Assembly: GCF_024170005.1 (NCBI RefSeq)
Contig: NZ_JALJXJ010000001.1
Location: 682,001 to 746,000 of the forward strand
DNA length: 64,000 bases
From: Azospirillum lipoferum
GTDB taxonomy: Bacteria > Pseudomonadota > Alphaproteobacteria > Azospirillales > Azospirillaceae
Reading direction: 5' to 3'
The position numbers and the translations under genes were made by a program. Positions 55,253 through 64,000 of this stretch are shown here, piece by piece; the stretch's first letter is position 1; each line of letters opens with the position of its first letter. The notes under the pieces were generated by a model, which saw only the letters and a list, made by a program, of their open reading frames with translations, searched no databases and was not told the DNA's origin.

Positions 55253-55700
55253 TCAGGCCGCGCGGATGCGGGTAATGAAGGCGTTTCACTGACTCTCGCA
55301 GGCTCTGCACCTGGGTCCCGAGGCCGTCGGCGGCTTGCGGGACTTCGCGGGCAGACCGCCAGGCCTCCTGCGAGGCGTCGTTCACACCCATGATGTTGCG
55401 CGACACCTTCGCCGTGCCCTGGGCGGTCTGCTGGACATTACGCGAGATCTCGCCGGTGGCGGCGGTTTGTTCCTCCACAGCCGAGGCGATGGAGGTGGCG
55501 ATCTGGTTCACCTGCTGAACCGTATCGGCAATGCCGCGGATAGCGCCGACGGCTCCCTGGATTTCCCGCTGGATTGCCAGGGTCTGGCCGGAGATCTCTT
55601 CGGTCGCCTTTTCTTTCTGGTTGGCGAGGCTCTTCACCTCGCTGGCGCCGACGGCGAAACCCTTGCCTGCTTCCCCGGCGCGGGCCTTTGTTGGCAATGC
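55253..55700 (-). pseudogene. Chemoreceptor (MCP) C-terminal remnant
   Basis: The minus strand encodes the end of a methyl-accepting chemotaxis protein signalling domain: ARAGEAGKGFAVGASEVKSLANQ, ATEEISGQTLAIQ, ASAVEEQTAATGEISRNVQQ. Two lesions are visible. The gene is cut 5' of about 55700, where the sequence turns to unrelated AT-rich DNA. Near 55285 the frame is lost: the expected ending AFITRIRAA and TGA (55253-55255) lies in another frame. The hairpin tip and all sensing parts are missing, so it cannot signal. A 12-nt tandem duplication (GAGGGCGTCAGG twice, 55234-55257) covers the old stop. Confidence 0.85.
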
Positions 55701-56021
55701 GCACGTCACCAAATTCGCGATTCCAAAGGCAATAAGGGCAACAGGCATTAGTAAAATCTAACGCGACGGTGTGGTTGTATCCAATTGCTATTATTTGCGA
55801 AATCCCGCAATGAATCAGGGATTTTTGTTATAGTGAAACTAATATCCATATTTTCTATGGCAGATCTTGGTAAGGAGCTGAAAGGACCACGTCTGATCTC
55901 ATGTGCAGGGCCAGCTTGATCGATGTTAAGAAACCGAGCATGCAAATGCGCACGCCCCTCGCAACGGATTGCGAAGGGCACATGCGGTTGATATCGAGTC
56001 GACGTGGAGGGAATGGGGCGA
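55701..56021. other. AT-rich breakpoint region, no gene seen
   Basis: This 321-bp stretch separates the broken chemoreceptor from the sigma factor gene. It is clearly AT-richer than its surroundings (about 55740-55870), with no ribosome-site-supported frame. It may mark the scar of an insertion or deletion that removed the 5' part of the receptor gene. Confidence 0.55.
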
Positions 56022-56495
56022 TCAGGCGGTCATCAGGTTGTTCAGCCGTTCCCGCGCCCGGCACAGGCGCGAGCGGATGGTGCCGATCGACACGTTCAGC
56101 GTCTCCGCCGCTTCCTGGTAGGGGCGGCCTTCGATGGCGACGAGCTTCACGACCTTGCGCTGACTGGGGGTGAGCGAGGAAAAGGCGCGGTCGACATCGC
56201 GGAAGACCAACCGTGACATCTGTGCCGCGTCGACCGACATGGCGCCGTCCCACAGTTCCACCTTCGTCACATGGCGATCGCGTTGCAGGTTGTTGAAATG
56301 CAGGTTTTTCAGCATCGTGGTCAGCCATGCCTGCATGTTCGTGCCGGGTTCGAAACGATGCTGGCGCGACAGGGCGCGGGCTAGGCAGTCCTGCAGCAGG
56401 TCCTCCGCGGCGTTGGCGTCACGGGTTAGCTTGCAGGCATAGCGCTGCAGGTTTGGCATGCAGCGGATCAGTTCGTTTTCGAACGAGTACGCCAT
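56022..56495 (-). CDS. EcfG-type ECF sigma factor
   Basis: This 157-residue extracytoplasmic-function sigma factor has region 2 (MPNLQRYACKLTRDANAAEDLLQDCLARAL, in part; FEPGTNMQAWLTTMLKNLHFN) and region 4 (LTPSQRKVVKLVAIEGRPYQEAAETLNVSIGTIRSRLCRARERL, in part). The pattern fits the ECF15/EcfG group that runs the alphaproteobacterial general stress response under NepR and PhyR. The ATG at 56495 is set by GGAGGAAAG 9 bases upstream. Neither nepR nor phyR was found beside it, which is unusual for the main EcfG copy, so it may be a paralogue. It has an EcfG-type promoter about 340 bp upstream. Confidence 0.88.
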   Translation of the reverse strand: MAYSFENELIRCMPNLQRYACKLTRDANAAEDLLQDCLARALSRQHRFEPGTNMQAWLTTMLKNLHFNNLQRDRHVTKVELWDGAMSVDAAQMSRLVFRDVDRAFSSLTPSQRKVVKLVAIEGRPYQEAAETLNVSIGTIRSRLCRARERLNNLMTA

Positions 56496-56977
56496 GGTCT
56501 TTCTTTCCTCCACGGTCTGTGTACGTCTCCCGCCGGCCGGGGCGGCGGCGCCTCATCGCCGTACGGGCGAGGCGCGGAGCGGGGACGGCGTTGGGCTTTC
56601 CGGCGCGCACAAAAAAAGCGGCGCCACCGGTTCGAAGGGCTGACAGTGTTTTTTGGGTCTTTGAGCGTTAGGACGCCCCGGAAATGGTCACCGGAGTGTC
56701 CGCGGGCCGGCCCGTCATCTGCTGCGGGATCTGCCGCGGGTGGGCGGCCCCTGCGGGGGGGTGCGGAACGATCCGGTCGGCGGTGGCGTCATTGCGGCGG
56801 TCCCGTTGTTGCCCGTCGTTGATCGTGTCGGGAGCTAAACGCGCCACGGGCCGTAGATGTTCCACCACAGGATTCGGAAAGAGTGACATCGGTGGCAGAT
56901 CGCGGCGATTCCGGTCCAGGCTCCGCTTGCCGGGCTTACCACCATCGAACGCACCTCGCGGTGCGCTATGGCAACAG
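56496..56977. other. Intergenic region upstream of the sigma gene, with EcfG-type promoter
   Basis: This 480-bp gap holds, on the minus strand at 56838-56863, GGAAC-N17-CGTT, an exact EcfG consensus directed at the sigma gene and leaving a leader of over 300 nt. I looked there for a nepR-like frame; the candidate at 56668-56889 has no sigma-binding motif, no ribosome site, and begins upstream of the promoter. The rest is GC-rich with no further element I can name. Confidence 0.6.
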
Positions 56978-57502
56978 TCAGCCGTTCGAAATCAGCGGTT
57001 TTTCCAGGCGCAACGCCGCCATCCCGTCTTCGTAATAATCGGCGTATTCGGCGAAGCGGCGATAGCCGGCGGCGGTGTAGAGGGCAATGGCGGCGGCATT
57101 GTCCGCCCGCACCTCCAGCCTCATGCCGTGGCAGCCGTGGTCGGCGGCGGCCTGTTCCAAGGCCGTCAGCAGGCGGCGGCCGATTCCCTGCCCACGGTCA
57201 CCCGGCGCCACCGCGAAGGAGGTCAGGCGGGCGAATGGGGTCCCGGCATGAAAGCCGACCACTCCATAAGCAGTGGGTCCGCAGGCGAGTGGCGGTCCCT
57301 GCACGTTTGGTACTTGGTGGTATGCCACAAGCACCACACCTTTTGCTTGGCGGATTGCATAACGGAAGTTGCGCCGAGTCATACGGTCGGTGGGGAAGCT
57401 CCGCTCTTCGATCGCCAGCAGCGTCGGAATATCGGCCATTTCGGCTTGGCGGATGCCGATGCATGCTGCATCGCAGTGGACAGGATCGGATTCGTGAAGC
57501 AT
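56978..57502 (-). CDS. GNAT-family N-acetyltransferase (RimI-like)
   Basis: This 174-residue acetyl-CoA-dependent acyltransferase has IRQAEMADIPTLLAIEERSF at the start, the acetyl-CoA loop APGDRGQGIGRRLL, and the C-terminal LEVRADNAAAIALYTAAGYRRF. RimI acetylates ribosomal protein S18, but many look-alikes act on other amines, and the C-terminus EYADYYEDGMAALRL is of the RimI-like form. The ribosome site is weak. It is divergent from glgP by 180 bp. The substrate is not established. Confidence 0.82.
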   Translation of the reverse strand: MLHESDPVHCDAACIGIRQAEMADIPTLLAIEERSFPTDRMTRRNFRYAIRQAKGVVLVAYHQVPNVQGPPLACGPTAYGVVGFHAGTPFARLTSFAVAPGDRGQGIGRRLLTALEQAAADHGCHGMRLEVRADNAAAIALYTAAGYRRFAEYADYYEDGMAALRLEKPLISNG

Positions 57503-57681
57503 CGTTGACGGGTAAAAGGGAAGGGGATGACAGCCTACTCCCTTTTACCACAGCGAAACGATGGCGCATTCCTTCTGGGGAAAGCTTTGCTTAACCAACA
57601 GGGCAGACACTTCCCCCGAGTATGGAGCGCCGTCCTTCCAGCCGCCCGCTCCCATAGGCCTTTCACGCAGAAAGTCAGGAC

Positions 57682-60180
57682 ATGGACGCTCGGTTCAAAT
57701 CTCGCGACATCGAACGCCGCAGCCTTGATGTCGATGGCCTCAAACGGTCGTTCCTGGAATGGCTGGTCTATTCGGTCGGCAAGGATGCCCGCGCCGCCAC
57801 GCGCCGCGACTGGTTCCACACCGTGGCGCTGGCCGTGCGCGACCGCGTCGTCGACCGCTGGATGGACACGACGCGCAGCTACTACCAGGAAGACGCCAAG
57901 CGCGTTTACTACCTCTCCCTGGAATTCCTGATCGGACGCCTGCTGACCAACAGCCTGTCGAACCTGGGCATCGTCGACGAATGCCGTCAGGCGCTCGACC
58001 GCCTGGGCCTGTCGATGGAGGACGTGGTCGATGCCGAGCCGGACGCGGCGCTGGGCAACGGCGGTCTCGGCCGTTTGGCCGCCTGCTTCCTGGACAGCAT
58101 GGCCTCGCAGGGGCTGCCAGGCTACGGCTATGGCATCCGTTACGAGTTCGGCCTGTTCGAGCAGCGCTTCGAGAATGGCTGGCAGGTCGAGTATCCCGAG
58201 CAGTGGCTGCAATTCGGCAACCCGTGGGAATTCGCCCGTCCGGAGGTGCTGTACCCGGTCCAGTTCTATGGCCGTGTCGAGGAGTTCCGCGACAGCGTCG
58301 GCGAGCGCGCCTATCGCTGGGTCGATGCCGACCGCGTGCTGGCGATGGCTTATGACACGCCCGTCGTCGGCTATGGCGGCGAGACGATCAACACGCTGCG
58401 CCTGTGGTCGGCCCGCGCCACCCGCGACTTCAACTTCGGCCACTTCAACGACGGCGCCTATATGAAGGCGGTCGAGCAGAAGATCCTGTCGGAGAATCTC
58501 AGCCGCGTCCTCTATCCCAACGACGCGACGGAGACAGGCAAGGAGCTGCGGCTGAAGCAGGAGTATTTCTTCACCTCAGCCTCGCTGCAGGACATCCTGC
58601 GCCGCTATCTCCAGCACCACACCACCTTCGACAACCTGCCTAACAAGGCGGCGATCCAGCTCAACGATACCCACCCGGCCATCGGCATCGCCGAACTGAT
58701 GCGCCTGCTGGTCGATCAGCATGCGCTGCGCTGGGACAATGCGTGGGAGATCACCCGCGCCACCTTCGCCTACACCAACCATACCTTGCTGCCCGAGGCG
58801 CTGGAGGCCTGGCCGGTGCGGATGATCGAGCGGGTGCTGCCGCGCCACATGCAGATCATCTACGAGATCAACGCCAAGTTCCTGAACCGCACCAAGGCGA
58901 AGGCTGCCGGTGACAACGCCAGGCTGTCGCGCCTGTCGCTGATCGACGAGCGTGGCGAGCGGCGCGTGCGCATGGGTAATCTGGCCTTCCTCGGCTCGCA
59001 CAAGGTCAACGGCGTGTCGGCCCTGCACACCGACCTGATGAAGCAGACGGTGTTCGCCGACTTCCACGAGGAATTCCCGGACCGCATCAACAACAAGACC
59101 AACGGCATCACTCCGCGCCGCTGGCTGAAGCAGGCCAACCCGGCCCTGTCGGAGCTGATCACCACCCGCATCGGCGAGGGTTGGATCTCTGACCTGTCGC
59201 AGATCGCGGCCCTGCGCGAGAAGGCCGACGACGTGGTGTTCCGCGAGGAGTTCCGCCGGGCCAAGCGCAAGAACAAGAAGCGTCTGGCCGCCTACATCGC
59301 CCGCCAGACCGGCGAGGAGGTGCTGGTCGACAGCATCTTCGACGTGCAGGTCAAGCGCATGCACGAGTACAAGCGCCAGCTGCTGAACGTGCTGCACACC
59401 ATCGCGCTGTACAACGAAATGCGTGACAACCCGACGGTCAGCTGGGTCCCGGTGACCAAGGTCTTCGCCGGCAAGGCGGCACCATCCTACCACATGGCCA
59501 AGCTGATCATCAAACTGATCAACGACGTCGCCAAGGTGGTGAACCACGACCCGTCGGTGCACGACAACCTGAAGGTCGTGCTGCTGCCGAACTACAATGT
59601 CACCGCGGCGGAGATCATCATCCCGGCCGCCGACCTGTCGGAGCAGATCTCCACTGCCGGAATGGAGGCGTCGGGCACCGGCAATATGAAGCTTGCGCTG
59701 AACGGTGCGCTCACCATCGGCACGCTGGACGGCGCCAACGTCGAAATCCGCGAGCATGTCGGACCGGACAACATCTTCATCTTCGGCATGACCGCGGACG
59801 AGGTGAACGACCTGCGTGCCAGCGGCGGCTTCAACCCGCGCGAGGTGATCGCGTCGAATCCCAGCCTGAAGCGGGCGCTCGACATGATCTCCACCGGTGC
59901 CTTCTCGCCGGACGACCGCAACCGTTACCACCCGATCGTCCAGGCGCTGACCGATGGCGGCGATCATTTCCTGGTGACGGCGGACTTCGCCGACTATTGC
60001 CGGGCGCAGGAAGCGGCGATGCAGCTGTACCGCGATCCGGAGGAATGGACCCGCAAGGCCATCCTGAACACCGCCAGCATGGGCTGGTTCTCGTCCGACC
60101 GTACGGTCAACGAGTACGCCGAAGAGGTCTGGGACGTACACCCGGTAAAGCCCAGCCACGACGGCGAGGGGTTCCGGTAA
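57682..60180 (+). CDS. glgP: Glycogen phosphorylase
   Basis: It releases glucose-1-phosphate from glycogen or maltodextrin using pyridoxal phosphate. The 832-residue protein is full length, with the N-terminal YYLSLEFLIGR and GNGGLGRLAACFLDS blocks and the cofactor Lys670 in EASGTGNMKLALNGALT. AAAGTCAGGAC precedes the ATG. No other glycogen genes lie nearby, which is unusual because glgP often sits with glgB, glgC or glgA. It is followed after 62 bp by a leader-peptide-like frame ahead of asd. Confidence 0.95.
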   Translation: MDARFKSRDIERRSLDVDGLKRSFLEWLVYSVGKDARAATRRDWFHTVALAVRDRVVDRWMDTTRSYYQEDAKRVYYLSLEFLIGRLLTNSLSNLGIVDECRQALDRLGLSMEDVVDAEPDAALGNGGLGRLAACFLDSMASQGLPGYGYGIRYEFGLFEQRFENGWQVEYPEQWLQFGNPWEFARPEVLYPVQFYGRVEEFRDSVGERAYRWVDADRVLAMAYDTPVVGYGGETINTLRLWSARATRDFNFGHFNDGAYMKAVEQKILSENLSRVLYPNDATETGKELRLKQEYFFTSASLQDILRRYLQHHTTFDNLPNKAAIQLNDTHPAIGIAELMRLLVDQHALRWDNAWEITRATFAYTNHTLLPEALEAWPVRMIERVLPRHMQIIYEINAKFLNRTKAKAAGDNARLSRLSLIDERGERRVRMGNLAFLGSHKVNGVSALHTDLMKQTVFADFHEEFPDRINNKTNGITPRRWLKQANPALSELITTRIGEGWISDLSQIAALREKADDVVFREEFRRAKRKNKKRLAAYIARQTGEEVLVDSIFDVQVKRMHEYKRQLLNVLHTIALYNEMRDNPTVSWVPVTKVFAGKAAPSYHMAKLIIKLINDVAKVVNHDPSVHDNLKVVLLPNYNVTAAEIIIPAADLSEQISTAGMEASGTGNMKLALNGALTIGTLDGANVEIREHVGPDNIFIFGMTADEVNDLRASGGFNPREVIASNPSLKRALDMISTGAFSPDDRNRYHPIVQALTDGGDHFLVTADFADYCRAQEAAMQLYRDPEEWTRKAILNTASMGWFSSDRTVNEYAEEVWDVHPVKPSHDGEGFR

Positions 60181-60192
60181 TCTTCCATCAGA

Positions 60193-60228
60193 CGAATGCG
60201 CAGGCGCTTTACAATGCCTGCGCATTCG
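60193..60228. repeat. 13-bp perfect inverted repeat after glgP
   Basis: CGAATGCGCAGGC (60193-60205) and GCCTGCGCATTCG (60216-60228) with a 10-nt AT-rich loop. No T-run follows on the plus strand. It may end the glgP transcript by another route, or be an operator overlapping the asd promoter: TTTACA (60209-60214) sits in its loop. Confidence 0.6.
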
Positions 60229-60242
60229 GATAAGAAGGCACC

Positions 60243-60320
60243 ATGAACCGCAAGGCCATCATCACCACTACGACCAAAAAAGCGACTCGCTTCGGCGGGA
60301 AGCGTCGTGGTGTGTGCTGA
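60243..60320 (+). CDS. Putative aspartate-family leader peptide upstream of asd
   Basis: A 25-codon frame starts at an ATG behind AAGAAGGCACC and ends with TGA at 60318. Codons 6-13 (60258-60281) read Ile-Ile-Thr-Thr-Thr-Thr-Lys-Lys, followed by Ala-Thr, then a basic Gly/Arg tail. Thr, Ile and Lys are all end products of the pathway that the downstream gene, asd, feeds. This is the classic pattern of an attenuation leader such as enteric thrL. Hairpins follow between the stop and asd. The frame is real in the sequence; the regulatory role is inferred. Confidence 0.55.
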   Translation: MNRKAIITTTTKKATRFGGKRRGVC

Positions 60321-60384
60321 TCGGATCGACCAGCGTTTCTTCCACGAGGCAGGCCCCGCCGGACAACGGACGGGGCCTCGTCGT
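60305..60384 (+). promoter_or_regulatory. Candidate attenuator hairpins before asd
   Basis: AGGCCCCG (60351-60358) pairs with CGGGGCCT (60371-60378), extended by ACGA (60344-60347) with TCGT (60381-60384). The base of this stem competes with TCGTGG (60305-60310), inside the end of the leader frame, pairing with CCACGA (60342-60347). A ribosome covering 60305-60310 would favour the downstream hairpin. A T-run after the stem is lacking (TCGTCGTATCC), so termination, if any, is not a textbook intrinsic one. Confidence 0.4.
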
Positions 60385-60458
60385 ATCCGGGGTCCGCTGT
60401 CCGAACGACCGATAGGCCGGTCCGATCAACAGTGCGATAGACAGGACGGAACCCCGCT

Positions 60459-61499
60459 ATGAGCAGCAACAACGCCTCCGCTTCTTCCAAGTCCCTCCGC
60501 GTCGCCGTGGTCGGCGCCACCGGCGCCGTTGGCCGCGAGATGGTCAAGGTCCTGCACGACCGCAACTTCCCGGTCGCCGAACTTGGCCTGTTCGCCTCCG
60601 AACGCTCTGCCGGCAAGGTGCAGGACACCCCCTACGGCGCGCTGACCCTGACGGCCTTCGACGCCGCGGTGGTGAAGGGCTATGACGTTGTCCTGCTGGC
60701 GGTGTCGGGCGACTTCGCCAAGGCGCATGCCAAGGATCTGGCCTCGGCCGGCGCGCTGGTGATCGACAACAGCTCCGCCTTCCGCTACGACGCCGACATC
60801 CCGCTGATCGTTCCAGAAATCAACGCCCATGTCTTCCGCGAGGCGTACGCCGCCGGTTCCCGCCTGATCGCCAACCCGAACTGCACCACGGCCATCGCCG
60901 TTGTGGCGCTCGGCCCGCTGCACAAGGCCTTCGGCATCAAGCGCGCCATCGTCTCCACCTATCAGGCCACCAGCGGCGCCGGCGCCGAGGGCATGGCCGA
61001 GCTGGAGGAGCAGACGCGCAACCAGCTGGACGGCAAGCCGGTCACCAACAGCGTGTTCCGCCATCCGATCCCCTTCAACCTGATCCCCCAGATCGATGCC
61101 TTCCAGGAGAACGGCTACACGAAGGAGGAGATGAAGGTGACGTGGGAGACGCGGAAGATCATGGAGGTCCCGGACCTGCCGGTCAGCTGCACCGCCGTCC
61201 GCATCCCGACCTACCGCGCCCATTCCGAAGCCATCACGCTGGAGACGATCCAGCCGGTCACGCCCGACGCCGCCCGTGCCGTGCTGGCCGATGCCGCCGG
61301 CGTGAAGGTGGTGGACGATCCCGCCAATGGCGTCTACCCGATGCCGCTGAACGCCACCGGCCAGTATGATGTCGAGGTCGGCCGCATCCGCAACAACATC
61401 GTCTTCGGCGACCATGGCCTGGACCTGTTCGTCTGCGGCGACCAGCTGCTGAAGGGCGCCGCCCTGAACGCCGTGCAGATCGCCGAGCTGGCCCTGTAA
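60459..61499 (+). CDS. asd: Aspartate-semialdehyde dehydrogenase
   Basis: It reduces aspartyl phosphate to aspartate semialdehyde, the branch point to lysine/diaminopimelate, threonine, isoleucine and methionine. The 346-residue protein has the NADP motif VVGATGAVG, the catalytic Cys142 (NPNCTT), the His in YRAHSEA, and the intervening SGAGAEGM substrate loop. The product is used by DapA, encoded 30 kb upstream. A leader-peptide-like frame with Ile, Thr and Lys codons lies 138 bp before the start and suggests feedback by charged tRNA. The gene ends in a terminator. Confidence 0.97.
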   Translation: MSSNNASASSKSLRVAVVGATGAVGREMVKVLHDRNFPVAELGLFASERSAGKVQDTPYGALTLTAFDAAVVKGYDVVLLAVSGDFAKAHAKDLASAGALVIDNSSAFRYDADIPLIVPEINAHVFREAYAAGSRLIANPNCTTAIAVVALGPLHKAFGIKRAIVSTYQATSGAGAEGMAELEEQTRNQLDGKPVTNSVFRHPIPFNLIPQIDAFQENGYTKEEMKVTWETRKIMEVPDLPVSCTAVRIPTYRAHSEAITLETIQPVTPDAARAVLADAAGVKVVDDPANGVYPMPLNATGQYDVEVGRIRNNIVFGDHGLDLFVCGDQLLKGAALNAVQIAELAL

Positions 61500-61553
61500 G
61501 CCGAAAGGCAAGGCTCTGGAATCCTGGGGCCTCCACTGCTATGTAATGCGACG

Positions 61554-61589
61554 GGGGCCGATGGGCGTGTTTCGCCTGTCGGCCCCTTT
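61554..61589 (+). terminator. Terminator after asd
   Basis: GGGGCCGA/TCGGCCCC outer stem with inner GGCG/CGCC pairs, followed by TTTC. It separates asd from prfC. Confidence 0.75.
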
Positions 61590-61634
61590 CGCCGTTCGCA
61601 CCGTATAACGCCTTCAAGTCACGGGACTTAGCGC

Positions 61635-63242
<1,608 letters not shown>

Positions 63243-63247
63243 CATGA

Positions 63248-63304
63248 ACGCCCGCAACTGTGCCCCGGCCATTCGGCCGTTGCCATGGGGCGGGCGTCCT
63301 TTCA
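63248..63304 (+). terminator. Terminator-like long hairpin after prfC
   Basis: ACGCCCG (63248-63254) pairs with CGGGCGT (63291-63297), enclosing CCCC/GGGG and CGGCC/GGCCG stems, followed by CCTTTC. The T-run is short. Confidence 0.55.
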
Positions 63305-63379
63305 GTAGAGAAACCTCACAGACCTGCCTTAAGGGATTGACGGCTTGACGGAGTCGGCCCGCTGGCGGAACGTGTGCAG

Positions 63380-63403
63380 ATGCGTCTGACAGTTTCGACG
63401 CAT
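63380..63403. promoter_or_regulatory. Inverted repeat ahead of the sensor gene
   Basis: ATGCGTC (63380-63386) and GACGCAT (63397-63403), 10 bp apart, centred 58 bp before the sensor start codon. Possible regulator site; no stronger evidence. Confidence 0.35.
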
Positions 63404-63449
63404 AACTAATGGCCTCCGTCGGGCGGATGCGGTCGGAAAAGAGGCGGAC

Positions 63450-64000
63450 ATGGCGGTGGGATTGGAAGAGTTTCTGGACACCGGCGGTTTCGTGCCTCAT
63501 GGCGTCTGCCTCCTCTGGCGTCCCGACATCCTGATGCTGCATGTCGCGTCCGACGTGCTGATCGGCCTCTCCTATTTCTCCATCCCGGTGGCTCTGACCT
63601 ATTTCGTCATCCGTCGCCGCGACGTTGCCTTTGGCTGGATGGCACTGCTGTTCGCGCTGTTCATCATCGCCTGCGGGACCACGCATTTCCTGTCCATCTG
63701 GACCCTGTGGACCCCCGACTATGTGCTGGAAGGGCTGGTGAAGCTCGTCACGGCGTTCGCCTCGCTGGCCACGGCGGCGGCCCTCTGGTGGTTGATGCCG
63801 CGCCTGCTGGCCCTGCCCAGCCCACGGGAACTGGAAGCCAGCAACCGTGCGCTGGCGTTGGAGGTCGCGACCCGGCGGGAGATGGAAGCCCGCTATTCTA
63901 GCTTTTTCAACAATCTAGGCGAGGCGTTGTTCATCGTCCAGGTGCTGCCCGACGGTGACTTCGCCTATGAGGCGATCAATCCGGCACTGGCGCGGATCGG
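63450..64000 (+). CDS. Ethylene-receptor-like sensor protein (partial, N-terminus)
   Basis: The first 183 residues of a larger protein are visible; it runs off the window. An ATG follows GAGGCGGAC. Three membrane helices (about 28-52, 62-84, 92-118) form an ethylene-binding-type domain. Asp35, Tyr42, Pro46, Ile72, Cys75 and His79 keep the exact spacing of Arabidopsis ETR1 residues 25, 32, 36, 62, 65 and 69, including the Cu(I) ligands in ACGTTHF. A coiled coil (about 129-155) leads into a PAS domain (FNNLGEALFIVQVLPDGDFAYEAINPAL, in part). A histidine kinase, hybrid kinase or GGDEF output must follow. Confidence 0.8.
   Translation, partial: MAVGLEEFLDTGGFVPHGVCLLWRPDILMLHVASDVLIGLSYFSIPVALTYFVIRRRDVAFGWMALLFALFIIACGTTHFLSIWTLWTPDYVLEGLVKLVTAFASLATAAALWWLMPRLLALPSPRELEASNRALALEVATRREMEARYSSFFNNLGEALFIVQVLPDGDFAYEAINPALARI

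Noticed and set aside
55101-55748. Intact 215-residue chemoreceptor-like gene
   Set aside because: The frame contains a recognisable receptor end, but it leaves that reading frame and runs into the SDR gene's 3' end. The natural stop is in another frame, so it is a remnant.
56668-56889. nepR-like small gene upstream of the ECF sigma gene
   Set aside because: No sigma-binding motif, no ribosome site, Pro-rich shadow-like composition, and its start lies upstream of the EcfG-type promoter.

Overview
The window is a high-GC chromosomal segment from an alphaproteobacterium, most probably Azospirillum or a close Rhodospirillales relative. The basis is gene content and family-level sequence features: an NDUFS4-like complex I accessory subunit, a MbfA-type ferritin/VIT iron exporter, a Mg-type HemB, an LdtR-like MarR regulator, PetP/PetR-like regulators, an EcfG-type sigma factor with GGAAC-N16/17-(C/T)GTT promoters, and a phasin. 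No phage, transposase, CRISPR array or complete IS element was seen. This is mostly housekeeping chromosome with a few accessory insertions.

Layout. 1-3.0 kb: membrane protein quality control (hflK end, hflC, a DegP/Do protease). 3.0-8.7 kb: regulation and iron (small membrane protein, LuxR-type response regulator behind a large dyad, EnvZ/OmpR-like pair, PetP-like MarR, MbfA). 9-17.6 kb: the tpiA-secG-pyrG-kdsA housekeeping line. It is interrupted between pyrG and kdsA by an autotransporter esterase, a dienelactone hydrolase and an AT-rich island with one orphan gene. 17.6-21.3 kb: a MacA/MacB-type tripartite efflux operon whose adaptor carries an unusual insertion. 21.3-28.4 kb: three tRNAs (Pro-TGG, Arg-TCT, Lys-TTT), the NDUFS4-like gene, coaD, gyrA, a MATE exporter, and an entericidin under an EcfG-type promoter.

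28.4-41.2 kb: lytic transglycosylase, dapA-smpB-rsmC-like, an aldo/keto reductase divergent from a TetR gene with an operator between them, an AraC regulator, a PEBP protein, hemB, a diacylglycerol kinase/metallophosphoesterase pair, a 3-hydroxyisobutyryl-CoA hydrolase, and an LdtR-like regulator. 41.4-47.2 kb: a Na+/H+ antiporter, a branched-chain-amino-acid-type ABC importer lacking its ATPase genes, and a phasin. 47.2-53.6 kb: rlmJ, a lytic-transglycosylase-like protein, a TPR-methyltransferase, a glycosyltransferase and a PhoD-like protein. 53.7-57.5 kb: a general-stress cluster (anti-sigma-like protein, stress SDR, EcfG-type sigma factor) with several EcfG-type promoters, and a broken chemoreceptor gene. 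57.7-64 kb: glgP, asd, prfC and the start of an ethylene-receptor-like sensor.

The most interesting observation is a 25-codon open frame between glgP and asd. It has a run of Ile-Ile-Thr-Thr-Thr-Thr-Lys-Lys codons and is followed by mutually exclusive hairpins, like the thr-operon leader of enteric bacteria, which suggests attenuation control of aspartate-semialdehyde dehydrogenase. Other leads are the 26-nt hairpin-forming tandem repeats before pyrG, the large dyad before the LuxR-type regulator, the linked EcfG-type promoters, the orphan AT-rich island, and the fully conserved ethylene/copper site in the terminal sensor.
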